A stretch of 39,205 nucleotides of DNA from Acidovorax delafieldii 2AN (lineage in GTDB: Bacteria; Pseudomonadota; Gammaproteobacteria; Burkholderiales; Burkholderiaceae_C), in the NCBI RefSeq assembly GCF_000175235.1, contig NZ_ACQT01000017.1, positions 1-39,205 on the forward strand, read 5' to 3'. Under the pieces are notes generated by a model. That model saw only the letters and a list, made by a program, of their open reading frames with translations. It searched no databases and had not been told where the DNA came from. Positions 1 to 8,040 of this stretch are shown one piece after another (within the stretch, counting starts at the first letter, position 1; every line of letters starts with the position of its first letter). Made by a program: the position numbers and the translations under genes.

Positions 1-224
1 GAACCCGCGCCGCCGCCCGCGATGACGCCGATGAAGGCGAACTGCGAGCCGCCGGTGAACATGAGCAGGCTCAGGGCCATGGCCTGCCACACGGTCAGGC
101 CGGCCGCCACGGCGAGCGCGCCGAAGGAGATGCCGTAGAGCCCGGTGGCGGCGGCAATCGACAGGCCCACGCGAATGGCGGGGGTCCAGGTGGCAGGGCG
201 TAAGGTGGGAGAAGGGGGACTCAT
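1..224 (-). CDS. AzlC-family branched-chain amino acid exporter subunit (partial, N-terminus only)
   Basis: The first 74 residues are present and the gene runs off the left edge. After a short polar N-terminus the protein shows two hydrophobic stretches and the segment FTGGSQFAFIGV, which is typical of the AzlC permease family. AzlC works in the inner membrane with the small AzlD partner to export branched-chain amino acids. An azlD gene would be expected beyond position 1 and cannot be seen here. The start is the ATG at 224-222. No strong Shine-Dalgarno is visible, and the sequence just upstream is a copy of a dispersed palindromic repeat (231-278). Family assignment is fairly secure; the substrate is inferred. 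Confidence 0.8.
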   Translation of the reverse strand, partial: MSPPSPTLRPATWTPAIRVGLSIAAATGLYGISFGALAVAAGLTVWQAMALSLLMFTGGSQFAFIGVIAGGGAG

Positions 225-230
225 TTGCTC

Positions 231-278
231 TTTTTTTGATAGCTATTAGCGCTTTCCAGATAAGCGCCAATGCCCAAA
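231..278. repeat. Dispersed palindromic repeat, copy A
   Basis: An imperfect palindrome begins with a T-run followed by GATAGCTATTAGCGCTT, a short loop, then AAGCGCCAATGCCC and an A-run. The GCGCTT/AAGCGC core recurs at 10145, 24394, 25589, 31432, 33735 and 38504. This copy lies directly upstream of the azlC-like start, so it is in that gene's leader. Confidence 0.6.
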
Positions 279-279
279 A

Positions 280-319
280 CCCCTAAAAACTGCCTGAGCG
301 ACTGCTCAGCGGCTAGGGG
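280..319. other. Nested inverted repeat next to the GST fragment
   Basis: An outer pair CCCCTA (280-285) / TAGGGG (314-319) encloses an inner pair CTGAGC (294-299) / GCTCAG (304-309). It has no U-tract and so does not look like an ordinary terminator. It overlaps the last codons of the GST remnant. It may be a recombination scar or an RNA structure; the function is unknown. Confidence 0.35.
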
Positions 320-588
320 TGGAGAGGGTTGGCGAAGCAGCGCTCGATGGTTCGGCGTGAGGTCAGCCACACGTCGTACTCCGCCCCGCTGTGGCCCAGC
401 GCCAGCAGCTCTTCCAGCATCACCGTCACCTTCACGCCATTGGGCGTGCCCAGTGAGTAGAGCTGCAGCGGGTGCTTGCCCACAGGTAGCTCTTTATCGT
501 GCGTGGCCCCGGCAATCGGCCGGTTGATGCTGGCGAACTGGCCGCCGTTTTCCTTGTTCCATTGCCAGATGGCGGGGGGGGGTGTAGG
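313..588 (-). pseudogene. Remnant of a YghU-type glutathione S-transferase gene
   Basis: Read on the minus strand, the segment encodes IWQWNKENGGQFASINRPIA followed by ATHDKELPVGKHPLQLYSL and continues to LLALGHSGAEYD. This is the N-terminal thioredoxin-fold start of YghU-like glutathione S-transferases. The match stops at about position 375, where the reading continues as an unrelated tail (WLTSRRTIERCF...) to a TAG at 313-315, so about two thirds of a normal 280-residue protein is missing. At the other end a run of nine G (574-582) appears to put the expected YTPP start out of frame, and no good start codon is present. It is therefore a decayed gene end left at the edge of the accessory segment. 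The tail loosely resembles the end of IS5-type transposases, but it is too short to call. Confidence 0.7.
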
Positions 589-686
589 GGGTGGGGTTGG
601 GCACGCGGGACTTCGTGCGACTTTGTTGAAATTTGGCGAGCCTACCAGCAGGCTAGCCGATTTCTACCAACAAAAAATTTCAAACA

Positions 687-1580
687 TCAACCTTCTAGAA
701 TAATCAGACCATCAATAGTTTTAATCAAACTTTCGATATCTATTTCAAAAAATTCTCCCGATTTTTTGCTAGCGCAAAGAGAGTCATGAACTCTTTGCTC
801 AACAATATATGGGTCTTTCGTGCGCCAATATTTAACAACACCAAATGGGGAAGGCAATCCATATTGTCTTGATATTTGGGCAGCACGATTATCTGGATTG
901 CCAGCAGTAAATCCAATCTTAAAAACACCAGGCATCAAATCATTACTCAAAACATACAAAAATCCACTTTCCACCTTACTATGCACAATATCAATTGATT
1001 TCCATTTTTCCATCGACGCCTGCCGCTCGACTAACGCCTCCTTTGATCTATTGTCGCGTTCATTCTGAGCCTTTACATATATCTCTTCTTTTTCTCGCTC
1101 ATGCTCAGAGGATTGAAATTCAATATAAGCTATTAGCTCTTCCGCGTGCTTGCGTGCAGCCTCAAAAAAATCCCAAATAAAACCAATCGCATCTTGAATT
1201 TCCCCACCACAACGCCCGACATTGTATGCATCATAAAGCACAGCTTTATATTCAAAATGTCTCGCCCAAGTATTACCACTCTGCCAATCAACGTCACTTC
1301 TACTCAGTTTATGAGCTTCAATTTTCCCACTCGACAACTGATCCACCAACGAATTCTGAATAGCAACCTTTTCGAGCGCACGGGGGATCATATAGGTAAA
1401 AAAATCTTTCAACTTATCACCAGCACCCGGCATGCCACAAGCCTCATCAACAACCTCTCTATTACTATATGACTCTATATTTTTATCAATCCATTTTTTG
1501 TTATACGGCCAAGGCTTCGGCATAACAATTAACTTCGGCAAAGTAGACTCCGAGTTCGAAGCCAAATATTTTTGCGGCAT
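687..1580 (-). CDS. T5orf172 / GIY-YIG-like domain protein
   Basis: About 297 residues. The C-terminal 90 residues read GFLYVLSN, then KIGFTAGNPDNRAAQIS, then a histidine in EQRVHDSLCA and GEFFEI. This is the pattern of the T5orf172 (MUG113) branch of the GIY-YIG nuclease-like fold found in phage and accessory proteins. The central part, around residues 120-200, is rich in Glu, Lys and Arg and is probably coiled coil. The N-terminal third is unrecognised. The ATG at 1580 was chosen; a TTG two codons upstream is also open, and neither has a Shine-Dalgarno. The gene and its flanks are strikingly AT-rich compared with everything to the right, which points to horizontal acquisition. It stands alone beside a truncated GST gene. 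Whether it cuts DNA, binds DNA or acts in defence cannot be told from sequence. Confidence 0.75.
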   Translation of the reverse strand: MPQKYLASNSESTLPKLIVMPKPWPYNKKWIDKNIESYSNREVVDEACGMPGAGDKLKDFFTYMIPRALEKVAIQNSLVDQLSSGKIEAHKLSRSDVDWQSGNTWARHFEYKAVLYDAYNVGRCGGEIQDAIGFIWDFFEAARKHAEELIAYIEFQSSEHEREKEEIYVKAQNERDNRSKEALVERQASMEKWKSIDIVHSKVESGFLYVLSNDLMPGVFKIGFTAGNPDNRAAQISRQYGLPSPFGVVKYWRTKDPYIVEQRVHDSLCASKKSGEFFEIDIESLIKTIDGLIILEG

Positions 1581-1679
1581 ATTCAATATAAATTTGAAAA
1601 TTCAGAACATTAAAAGACAATTACTGATGCTCTTTGAAATATAAAAATACATTCATTCATCAAAATTATCTCCCCCTGC

Positions 1680-4460
1680 TCAATGTGCCTTATCCCAATT
1701 AGCCCCCACCCCCACCTCAGCCAATAGCGGCACTTTCAACGCCGCCACCTCCGCCATCAGGCGCGGGATGTGGCCGCGCAGCCAGTCCACCTCGCCCTCG
1801 GGCAGCTCGAACACCAGTTCGTCGTGCACCTGCATGATCATCTTGATGCCGGGCTTGTGGGCGTCCAGCTCTTTCTGCACGGCCACCATGGCCAGCTTGA
1901 TGAGGTCGGCCGCCGTGCCCTGCATGGGGGCGTTGATGGCGGCGCGCTCGGCGCCCGCGCGGCGCGGGCCGTTGGGGGAGTTGATCTCGGGCAGGTACAG
2001 GCGGCGGCCGAACACCGTCTCGACGTAGCCGCGCGCCTTGGCCTGGGCCTTGGTTTCGTCCATGTACTGCTTCACGCCGGGGTAGCGCTGGAAGTAGCGG
2101 TCGATGTAGGCGGCGGCGGCCTTGGTCTCGATGCCCAGGTTTTTCGCCAGGCCGAAGCTGCTCATGCCGTAGATCAGGCCGAAGTTGATGACCTTGGCGT
2201 AGCGGCGCTGCTCGCTCGTCACCTGGTCCAGCGCCACGCCGAACACCTCGGCGGCGGTGGCGCGGTGCACGTCCAGACCGGCGTGGAAGGCGTGCAGCAG
2301 CGCGTGGTCGCCGCTGATGTGGGCCATGATGCGCAGCTCGATCTGGCTGTAGTCGGCGCTGGCGATCACGCAGCCGGGCGGCGCCACGAAGGCCTCGCGC
2401 ACACGCCGGCCCTCGGCCGTGCGGATGGGGATGTTCTGCAGGTTCGGGTCGTTGCTCGACAGGCGGCCGGTGACGGCCACGGCCTGCGCGTAGTGCGTGT
2501 GCACGCGGCCGGTGCGCGGCAGGGCCAGCTGGGCCAGCTTGTCGGTGTAGGTGCCCTTGAGCTTGGTCAGGCTGCGGTGCTCCAGCAGCTTGGCGGGCAG
2601 GGGGTAGTCCTCGGCCAGCTTTTCCAGCACTTCTTCGTCGGTGCTGCGCGCGCCGGTGGCGGTTTTCTTCACCACGGGCATGCCCAGCTTGTCGAAGAAG
2701 ATTTCGCCGAGCTGCTTGGGGCTGCTGAGGTTGAAGGGCTGGCCGGCGATCTCATACGCCTCGGTTTCCAGCTGCAGAATGCGTTGGCCCAGCTCGTGGC
2801 TTTGCTGCGCGAGCGTGGGCGCGTCGATGAGCACGCCGTTGCGCTCGATGCGGTAGAGCGCCTCGCTGCTGGCGATTTCCAGCTCGTAGATGAAGCGCAG
2901 CTTGTCGTCGGCCTGCAAGAGCGGCCACAGCGCCAGGTGCACGTCCAGCGTCTGGTCCGAGTCTTCGCACGAGTAGGCGGCCGCCTTGTCCACCGGCACC
3001 TGGGCAAACGGGATCTGGTGCGCGCCCTTGCCGCACAGGTCTTCGTAGCTGATGCCGGTGCGGCCGGTGTGGCGCTCGGCCAGGCTGGCCAGGCCGTGGG
3101 GCTTGTGCACTTCGAGCACGTAGCTCTGCAGCATGGTGTCGTGCACATAGCCGCGCACGTCGATGTCGTGGTTGGCAAACACGTGGCGGTCGTACTTCAC
3201 GTGCTGGCCCAGCTTGGGGTAGCGGGCATCTTCCAGCCAGGGCTTGAGGCGTGCCAGCACCTCGCCCAGCGGCAGCTGCTCGGGCGCGTCGGGCCCGGTG
3301 TGGGCCAGCGGAATATAGGCGGCCTCGCCGGGCTGCACGCTGAACGAGATGCCCACGATCTCGGCCCGCATTTCATCGAGCGAGGTGGTCTCGGTGTCCA
3401 GCGCCACCAGCTCGGCCGTGAGCAGGCGCTCGCGCCAGCGGTCGAAGTCGGCCCAGTTGAGGATGGTGTCGTACACCACCGTGCGGTGCTGCGCGGCCTC
3501 GGCCACGGGGCTGGCGGAGTGATCGGCAAACAGGTCACCGCTTTCGCCGGGCATGGCCACCACGGGCGCCGGGGCGGCATCGCCCAGCGCACGCGCCAGG
3601 CCCTTGAAGCCATACAGCTCATAGAAGGCGCGCAGGCGTTCGCCATCGGGCGTGCCCAACGCCAGGGCGTGCAGCGCGGGCAAGCCGTCGACCCAGCTGT
3701 CGAGCTCGCAATCGGTCTTGATGGTCAGCAGCTGGCGGCCCGTGGGCAGCCAGTCCAGCGCCTTGCGCAGGTTCTCGCCGGCCACGCCCTTGATCTTGTC
3801 GGCGCTCTGCACCAGGGCGTCGAGCGAGCCGTATTCCAGCAGCCACTTGGCGGCCGTCTTGGGGCCCACCTTTTCCACGCCGGGCACGTTGTCCACCTGG
3901 TCGCCCACCAGCGTCTGGTAGTCCAGCATCAGCCGCGCGGGCACGCCGAACTCCGCCTCCACGCCGGCCAGGTCGCGGCGTTTGCCGTTCATGGTGTCGA
4001 TGATGGTGATGCGCTCGTCCACCAGCTGGGCCAGGTCCTTGTCGCCGCTGCTCACGATGACGTCGATGCCCTGGCGCGCAGCCACCACCGCCAGCGTGCC
4101 GATGACGTCGTCGGCCTCCACGCCAGGCACATCCAGCACCTTCCAGCCCAGCAGGCGCACCACCTCGTGGATGGGCGCGATCTGCGTGCGCAGGTCGTCG
4201 GGCATGGGGCTGCGCTGCTGCTTGTACGCCGGGTAGATGGTGTCGCGGAAGGTCGGGCCCTTGGCGTCGAACACGCAGGCGGCGTAGTCGGCATGGACCT
4301 CCTTGCGCAGCGCCTGCATCATGTTGATCATGCCGCGGATGGCGCCGGTGGCGGCGCTGGCCCGGTCGCCGGGCACGGCGCGCAGGTCGGGCATGGCGTG
4401 GAAGGCGCGGTAGAGGTAGCTGGAGCCGTCCACCAGCAGCAGGGTCTTTTTATCGCTCAT
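1680..4460 (-). CDS. polA: DNA polymerase I
   Basis: 926 residues, the usual size for a three-domain Pol I that fills gaps, removes RNA primers and serves excision repair. The first 290 residues are the 5'-3' exonuclease (LLVDGSSYLYRAFHAMPD, then DDVIGTLA and GDKDLAQLV). The proofreading domain keeps its acidic residues in LDTETTSL, so it should be active. The polymerase domain has motif A (ADYSQIELRIMAH), motif B (RRYAKVINFGLIYG) and motif C (QVHDELVFELP). The start is the ATG at 4460-4458. The frame is open 85 codons further upstream, but that extension is low-complexity and not part of the family. A CACAAT hexamer lies six bases before the ATG and there is no Shine-Dalgarno, so the mRNA may be leaderless. 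DUF2782 and thrB genes lie nearby, as in related bacteria. Confidence 0.97.
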   Translation of the reverse strand: MSDKKTLLLVDGSSYLYRAFHAMPDLRAVPGDRASAATGAIRGMINMMQALRKEVHADYAACVFDAKGPTFRDTIYPAYKQQRSPMPDDLRTQIAPIHEVVRLLGWKVLDVPGVEADDVIGTLAVVAARQGIDVIVSSGDKDLAQLVDERITIIDTMNGKRRDLAGVEAEFGVPARLMLDYQTLVGDQVDNVPGVEKVGPKTAAKWLLEYGSLDALVQSADKIKGVAGENLRKALDWLPTGRQLLTIKTDCELDSWVDGLPALHALALGTPDGERLRAFYELYGFKGLARALGDAAPAPVVAMPGESGDLFADHSASPVAEAAQHRTVVYDTILNWADFDRWRERLLTAELVALDTETTSLDEMRAEIVGISFSVQPGEAAYIPLAHTGPDAPEQLPLGEVLARLKPWLEDARYPKLGQHVKYDRHVFANHDIDVRGYVHDTMLQSYVLEVHKPHGLASLAERHTGRTGISYEDLCGKGAHQIPFAQVPVDKAAAYSCEDSDQTLDVHLALWPLLQADDKLRFIYELEIASSEALYRIERNGVLIDAPTLAQQSHELGQRILQLETEAYEIAGQPFNLSSPKQLGEIFFDKLGMPVVKKTATGARSTDEEVLEKLAEDYPLPAKLLEHRSLTKLKGTYTDKLAQLALPRTGRVHTHYAQAVAVTGRLSSNDPNLQNIPIRTAEGRRVREAFVAPPGCVIASADYSQIELRIMAHISGDHALLHAFHAGLDVHRATAAEVFGVALDQVTSEQRRYAKVINFGLIYGMSSFGLAKNLGIETKAAAAYIDRYFQRYPGVKQYMDETKAQAKARGYVETVFGRRLYLPEINSPNGPRRAGAERAAINAPMQGTAADLIKLAMVAVQKELDAHKPGIKMIMQVHDELVFELPEGEVDWLRGHIPRLMAEVAALKVPLLAEVGVGANWDKAH

Positions 4461-4779
4461 GCGGCGATTGTGCACAGGAAGCAGCACCCCGGCGCCGACC
4501 GCACGCGGCCCATCGCACCCAGGAAAGGAGCCACAGCAGCCCGGGCCGCCGCGCCGTAATTGCCACCAGGCAGCGATGCCTTTGCCATGGGCCTGCGCAG
4601 GAATCGCGGCAAAATGGCTGCGTCTGGAGGCCGTGCCGGCAGCTGTGCAAGGCACCGCTGCCGCAGCACGCCCGGCGGCAAGCCGATGGACCGCTGTGCC
4701 TGGGCGCTGCGGCAACAGTGCGCGGCCACCAAAGCCGGGGACGCGGCGGACGGTTTCTCACCTTTGGAAGATTTCTCTT
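4461..4779. other. Intergenic region between divergent polA and a secreted-protein gene
   Basis: Apart from the polA -10 candidate I see no gene. 4620-4720 is GC-rich with several short self-complementary words (GCCGGCAGC, GCTGCCGC) and could fold, but it matches no RNA family I can recognise. The open frames through it have no family resemblance. Confidence 0.4.
4467..4472 (-). promoter_or_regulatory. Candidate -10 of polA (leaderless start)
   Basis: CACAAT on the minus strand ends six bases before the polA ATG, which would place +1 at or next to the A of the start codon. No convincing -35 is seen. Confidence 0.4.
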
Positions 4780-5202
4780 ATGAAAAAAATGCTTGCGGTA
4801 TGGATGATCGGCGCGGCCTCGACGCTGGCCCTTGCGGACACGGAATTCAAGAACGTGCCCGCTCCGCTGCAAAAAAGCCTGCGCGGCAACGCGCTGAAGA
4901 CAGCGCAGTTGGACAACGGCGTGCTGCGGCTGCAGATGGACAAGCCCGAGGTCACCGAGCTGGTGTACTCCACCTTCGTCTTCCACAACATCTGCGCAGA
5001 ACAATGGCACCACCCCGAGCAATTCGCCCAGTGGGCCCTTTCGCGGGTCGAGCTGCTCAACGCCACAGCCACCCAAGGTTTCGCGTTCGACGCGCGGGGA
5101 GACATCTGCGCGCAGATGGGCAGCCTGGGCAAGAAATTCGGCCCCTTCATCGCCCAGCGCACCGCCAAGTGCGAGGCAGGCAAATGCCCGCCGCTGCCGT
5201 GA
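4780..5202 (+). CDS. Small secreted protein of unknown function
   Basis: 140 residues starting at the ATG at 4780. MKKMLAVWMIGAASTLALA is a clear Sec signal peptide with an ALA cleavage site, giving a mature periplasmic protein of about 120 residues. The mature part has four cysteines (FHNICAEQW, GDICAQMG and a final CEAGKC), enough for two disulfides. I do not recognise a family. The gene is transcribed away from polA and sits ahead of another small exported protein at 5297. The frame stays open far upstream, but only the part from 4780 has a proper signal sequence. Confidence 0.75.
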   Translation: MKKMLAVWMIGAASTLALADTEFKNVPAPLQKSLRGNALKTAQLDNGVLRLQMDKPEVTELVYSTFVFHNICAEQWHHPEQFAQWALSRVELLNATATQGFAFDARGDICAQMGSLGKKFGPFIAQRTAKCEAGKCPPLP

Positions 5203-5284
5203 TACCCCTTTAAGACGCAACAACGCGCGCTGCCGCGCCCTGCGCCGTTGCAAAGCACGTACCTATGAGGTAAGCGCACGCGCC

Positions 5285-5290
5285 TACAAT
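5285..5290 (+). promoter_or_regulatory. Candidate -10 for the DUF2782 gene (leaderless start)
   Basis: TACAAT is followed by GGCGCC and then the ATG at 5297, so +1 would fall on the start codon. There is no Shine-Dalgarno between them and no good -35 at 16-18 bases. Confidence 0.45.
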
Positions 5291-5296
5291 GGCGCC

Positions 5297-5656
5297 ATGC
5301 GCGCTGTTCAACTCTTTTTGCTGCTGGGCCTGATGGCGGGCTCTGCCCTGGCCCAGACTCCCCCTCCCGCTGCACCGCAGGGCAGCGCTGAAAAGCGCGA
5401 ACAGCTCCCCACGCCCGAACGCCTGGAGGGGCGCGGCAACCAGCGCACCGAGCGCATCCGCGTTGAAGACGGCGGCAGCCGCGTCGACGAGTTGCGCGTG
5501 GGTGGCCAGACGCAGAACATCACCGTGCAACCCAAGACGGGCGATATGCCTGAATACGAAGTGCAGTCTCCCGACGGCGCGCGCAGCCAGGCGGGCAGCC
5601 GCAGTGGCGCCGAGACCAACACGGCCCCGCGCGTCTGGAACGTGATCAAGTTCTGA
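5297..5656 (+). CDS. DUF2782-family exported protein
   Basis: 119 residues. MRAVQLFLLLGLMAGSALA is a signal peptide that would be cut before QTPPP. The mature protein begins with a proline- and glutamate-rich linker, followed by RTERIRVEDGG, DELRVGGQTQNITVQPKTG and YEVQSPDG. This resembles the single domain of DUF2782 proteins (a short charged strand, a reading like 'EYRVNGQ.Y.I.V.PK.G', then a hydrophobic-aromatic pair). Genes of this family usually sit between polA and thrB in beta- and gammaproteobacteria, as here, which supports the call. The function is unknown. A probably leaderless promoter ends six bases upstream. thrB follows after 59 bases on the same strand. Confidence 0.75.
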   Translation: MRAVQLFLLLGLMAGSALAQTPPPAAPQGSAEKREQLPTPERLEGRGNQRTERIRVEDGGSRVDELRVGGQTQNITVQPKTGDMPEYEVQSPDGARSQAGSRSGAETNTAPRVWNVIKF

Positions 5657-5715
5657 CGTGGCAACCCTGCGCCTGTTTCCTGTTTTTCCTGCCTAATCCG
5701 TATTTCCGCTGAGCG

Positions 5716-6666
5716 ATGGCCGTTTTTACCGAAGTCTCGACGAATGAGGCGCGCGAGCTGCTGCGCCGCCTGCAACTGGGTGAGCTGGTCGCGCTGCGCG
5801 GCATTGAAGGCGGCATCGAGAACACCAATTACTTTCTCACCAGCGACCAGGGCGAGTTCGTGCTCACGCTGTTCGAGCGGCTTACCGCCGAACAGCTGCC
5901 GTTCTACCTCTACCTGATGAAGCACCTTGCCCATGGCGGCATGCCGGTGCCCGACCCGCGGCCCGACCGCAATGGCGACATTCTGCACACCGTGTGTGGC
6001 AAGCCGGCCGCCGTGGTGAACAAGCTGCGCGGCAAAAGCCAGCTCGCACCCCAGCCGGTGCACTGCGCTGCGGTGGGCGCCATGCTGGCACGCATGCACC
6101 TGGCAGGGCAGGACTTCGACCGGTACCAGCCCAACCTGCGCGGCCTGTCCTGGTGGAACGAAACCGCGCCCGTGGTGGAGCCGCACATCACGGCGCAGCA
6201 GGCCGCCCTGCTGCGCTCGGAACTGGCGTACCAGAACCACGTGGCAGCGTCGTCGGCCTATGCGGCCCTGCCACGCGGGCCGGTGCACGCCGACCTGTTC
6301 CGTGACAACGTGATGTTCGACGGTGACGAACTCACCGGGTTCTTCGACTTCTATTTCGCCGGCGTGGACACGTGGCTGTTCGACCTGGCCGTGTGCCTGA
6401 ACGACTGGTGCATCGACCTTGCCGCAGGCACCCACGACGCCGAGCGTGCCGCCAGCATGCTGGGCGCCTACCAGACCGTGCGCCCCCTCACGGCGTCAGA
6501 GCGCGAACTGCTGCCGGCGATGCTCCGCGCAGGAGCGCTGCGGTTCTGGATTTCGCGACTGTGGGATTTCCACCTGCCCCGCGAGGCATCGATGCTCGTG
6601 CCCCACGACCCCACGCATTTCGAGCGCGTACTGCAAGGCCGCATTGCCAACCCCGTGCACGCCTGA
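5716..6666 (+). CDS. thrB: Homoserine kinase (aminoglycoside-phosphotransferase fold type)
   Basis: 316 residues, full length. It phosphorylates homoserine to O-phosphohomoserine, the branch step to threonine. It belongs to the APH/choline-kinase fold type common in Pseudomonas and Burkholderiales, not the GHMP type of E. coli. Visible marks are the N-terminal MAVFTEVS, the nucleotide-binding [13 protein letters not shown], the catalytic loop [14 protein letters not shown] (Asp of HAD, Asn four residues later) and the metal-binding FFDFYFAG. The ATG at 5716 is the normal start for the family. It lies 59 bases after the DUF2782 gene and may be cotranscribed with it. The next gene starts 93 bases downstream. 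Confidence 0.95.
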   Translation: MAVFTEVSTNEARELLRRLQLGELVALRGIEGGIENTNYFLTSDQGEFVLTLFERLTAEQLPFYLYLMKHLAHGGMPVPDPRPDRNGDILHTVCGKPAAVVNKLRGKSQLAPQPVHCAAVGAMLARMHLAGQDFDRYQPNLRGLSWWNETAPVVEPHITAQQAALLRSELAYQNHVAASSAYAALPRGPVHADLFRDNVMFDGDELTGFFDFYFAGVDTWLFDLAVCLNDWCIDLAAGTHDAERAASMLGAYQTVRPLTASERELLPAMLRAGALRFWISRLWDFHLPREASMLVPHDPTHFERVLQGRIANPVHA

Positions 6667-6759
6667 GGCCCTTTGCCCACGGCGCCCAGGGCGCTGGGTT
6701 AAATTCGACGCTGCTTTCCCGCCCGTCGGCCGGGCTCCATCCTGATTGTCCAAGCCTCC

Positions 6760-7599
6760 ATGAAACTCCACATCGTCCCCGCACGCACCGGCCTGGACTG
6801 GGTCAAGCTCGGCATCCGGGCGTTCTGGCGGCAACCCATGGCGCTGGCGGCCCTCTTTTTCATGACCATGGCGGCCATGTCGCTGGCCACCCTGATTCCG
6901 CTGGTGGGCCCGGCTGTGGCGCTGGCGCTGCTGCCCTCGGCCACGCTGGCGATGATGGTGGCTTCGGCCGAGGCCATGCAGGGCCGCTTTCCCACGCCCG
7001 CCGTGCTGCTGGTCGCCTTTCGCACCGGTCGGCAGCGACTGCGCGACATGCTGGTGCTGGGCGCAATGTATGCGGCCGGATTTCTTGCGGTGATGGGACT
7101 GTCGGCTTTGATCGACGGCGGGCAGTTCGCACAGGTGTACCTGGGCGGCGCGCCACTCACGCGCGAAGTGGCCGAGACTCCCGCTTTCCAGGGCGCCATG
7201 TGGCTGGCCATGCTGCTGTACCTGCCCTTGTCGCTGCTGTTCTGGCATGCCCCGGGCTTGGTGCACTGGCATGGCGTGCCGCCGGTGAAAAGCCTGTTCT
7301 TCAGCATCGTGGCCTGTATCCGCAACTTTGGCGCCTTCACGGTCTACGGCTTCGCGTGGATGGGTGTGTTCCTGCTCGGAGGCTTGGCCGTCAGCTTGGT
7401 CGCGGGCCTGCTGGCCGTGGGCGGTCTGTCGTCCGTGGTGGGCGGCATCATGGTGGGAGCGGCCATGATGATGGCCGCCATGTTCTTCACATCGCTGGTG
7501 TTTACTTTCCGCGATTGCTTCGAGCCGCCCGACCCACCGTCGCAGGTTCCGCCAGCGGATCGCGCCGACACCAGCACGGGGCCTGACGCCGAACTGTAA
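6760..7599 (+). CDS. BPSS1780-family inner-membrane protein
   Basis: 279 residues with about six membrane segments and a short polar tail rich in Pro and Asp. The opening MKLHIVPARTGLDWVKLGI with a following FWRQP, and the central FFSIVACIRN, are characteristic of the membrane family named after Burkholderia BPSS1780. The biochemical function is unknown. The order after thrB is conserved in my recollection of Comamonadaceae genomes. No Shine-Dalgarno is obvious before the ATG at 6760. The protein has no large soluble domain, so an enzymatic role is unlikely; a membrane-organising or transport-related role is only a guess. Confidence 0.8.
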   Translation: MKLHIVPARTGLDWVKLGIRAFWRQPMALAALFFMTMAAMSLATLIPLVGPAVALALLPSATLAMMVASAEAMQGRFPTPAVLLVAFRTGRQRLRDMLVLGAMYAAGFLAVMGLSALIDGGQFAQVYLGGAPLTREVAETPAFQGAMWLAMLLYLPLSLLFWHAPGLVHWHGVPPVKSLFFSIVACIRNFGAFTVYGFAWMGVFLLGGLAVSLVAGLLAVGGLSSVVGGIMVGAAMMMAAMFFTSLVFTFRDCFEPPDPPSQVPPADRADTSTGPDAEL

Positions 7600-8040
7600 G
7601 GCGCAGCCGGCCCTGTGCCGGCCTCGGCGCCTGTAACGGCCGCCCGGCATAATGCCAACCGTACCGCCGCAGTGCGGGACCGGCACCTCTATTCCCGGCC
7701 TCAGCATGCCCAGCATGCAGCGCCACGTGCGCACTCGTGCCTTAAATTGCGCGAGAGCGCGACAGCCCGCGGCGCACTGCGCTGGCATTGCTGCGCCGCG
7801 CAGTGCGGCTTGGCCGCCCCTCCCTCCTGTGCAGCCATCGTCGCTCTGCAACGCTGCCGGCACGCTGCCCTGACGCAGCGGATATGCCGAGCCCAAAGGC
7901 AAACCGTCACGCGTTCGTCAAACGTCTGTCACAAGGCGTTTCTAGTATCAGTGGCTGGATACAGCGCCCCCGGCGCCGCTGTCACATGGCACGCGGAGCG
8001 CTCCCTGCCTGTCTGCATAACAACCTGGAAACCACCCAAA
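7600..8040. other. Intergenic region ahead of phoX
   Basis: The region is 441 bases without a convincing gene. The frames that cross it have no ribosome-binding site or family match. It contains a short GC hairpin (GCCGGC...GCCGGC near 7606-7622) just after the preceding gene, and the Pho box and promoter described separately. The predicted phoX leader from about 7955 to 8040 is roughly 86 bases long. Confidence 0.6.
7904..7948 (+). promoter_or_regulatory. Pho box and -10 of the phoX-type gene
   Basis: Three GTCA[C/A] units begin at 7906, 7917 and 7928, exactly 11 bases apart, in the direct-repeat layout bound by PhoB. Ten bases after the last unit is TAGTAT (7943-7948), a good -10. This is the class of promoter in which PhoB replaces the -35 element. 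The downstream gene encodes an exported phosphatase, which fits. Confidence 0.8.

Noticed and set aside
313-375. An IS5 transposase end in the GST tail (RRTIERCF)
   Set aside because: Eight or so residues of loose likeness are not enough, and no terminal inverted repeats or target duplication are visible.
1770-4559. A 929-codon open frame on the plus strand opposite polA
   Set aside because: It mirrors polA codons, is dominated by Gly, Val, His and Gln, and has no family motif. In GC-rich DNA the antisense frame of a real gene often stays open.
4560-4740. A possible riboswitch or small RNA between polA and the secreted protein
   Set aside because: There are GC-rich inverted words but no recognisable conserved core and no terminator or promoter framing it.
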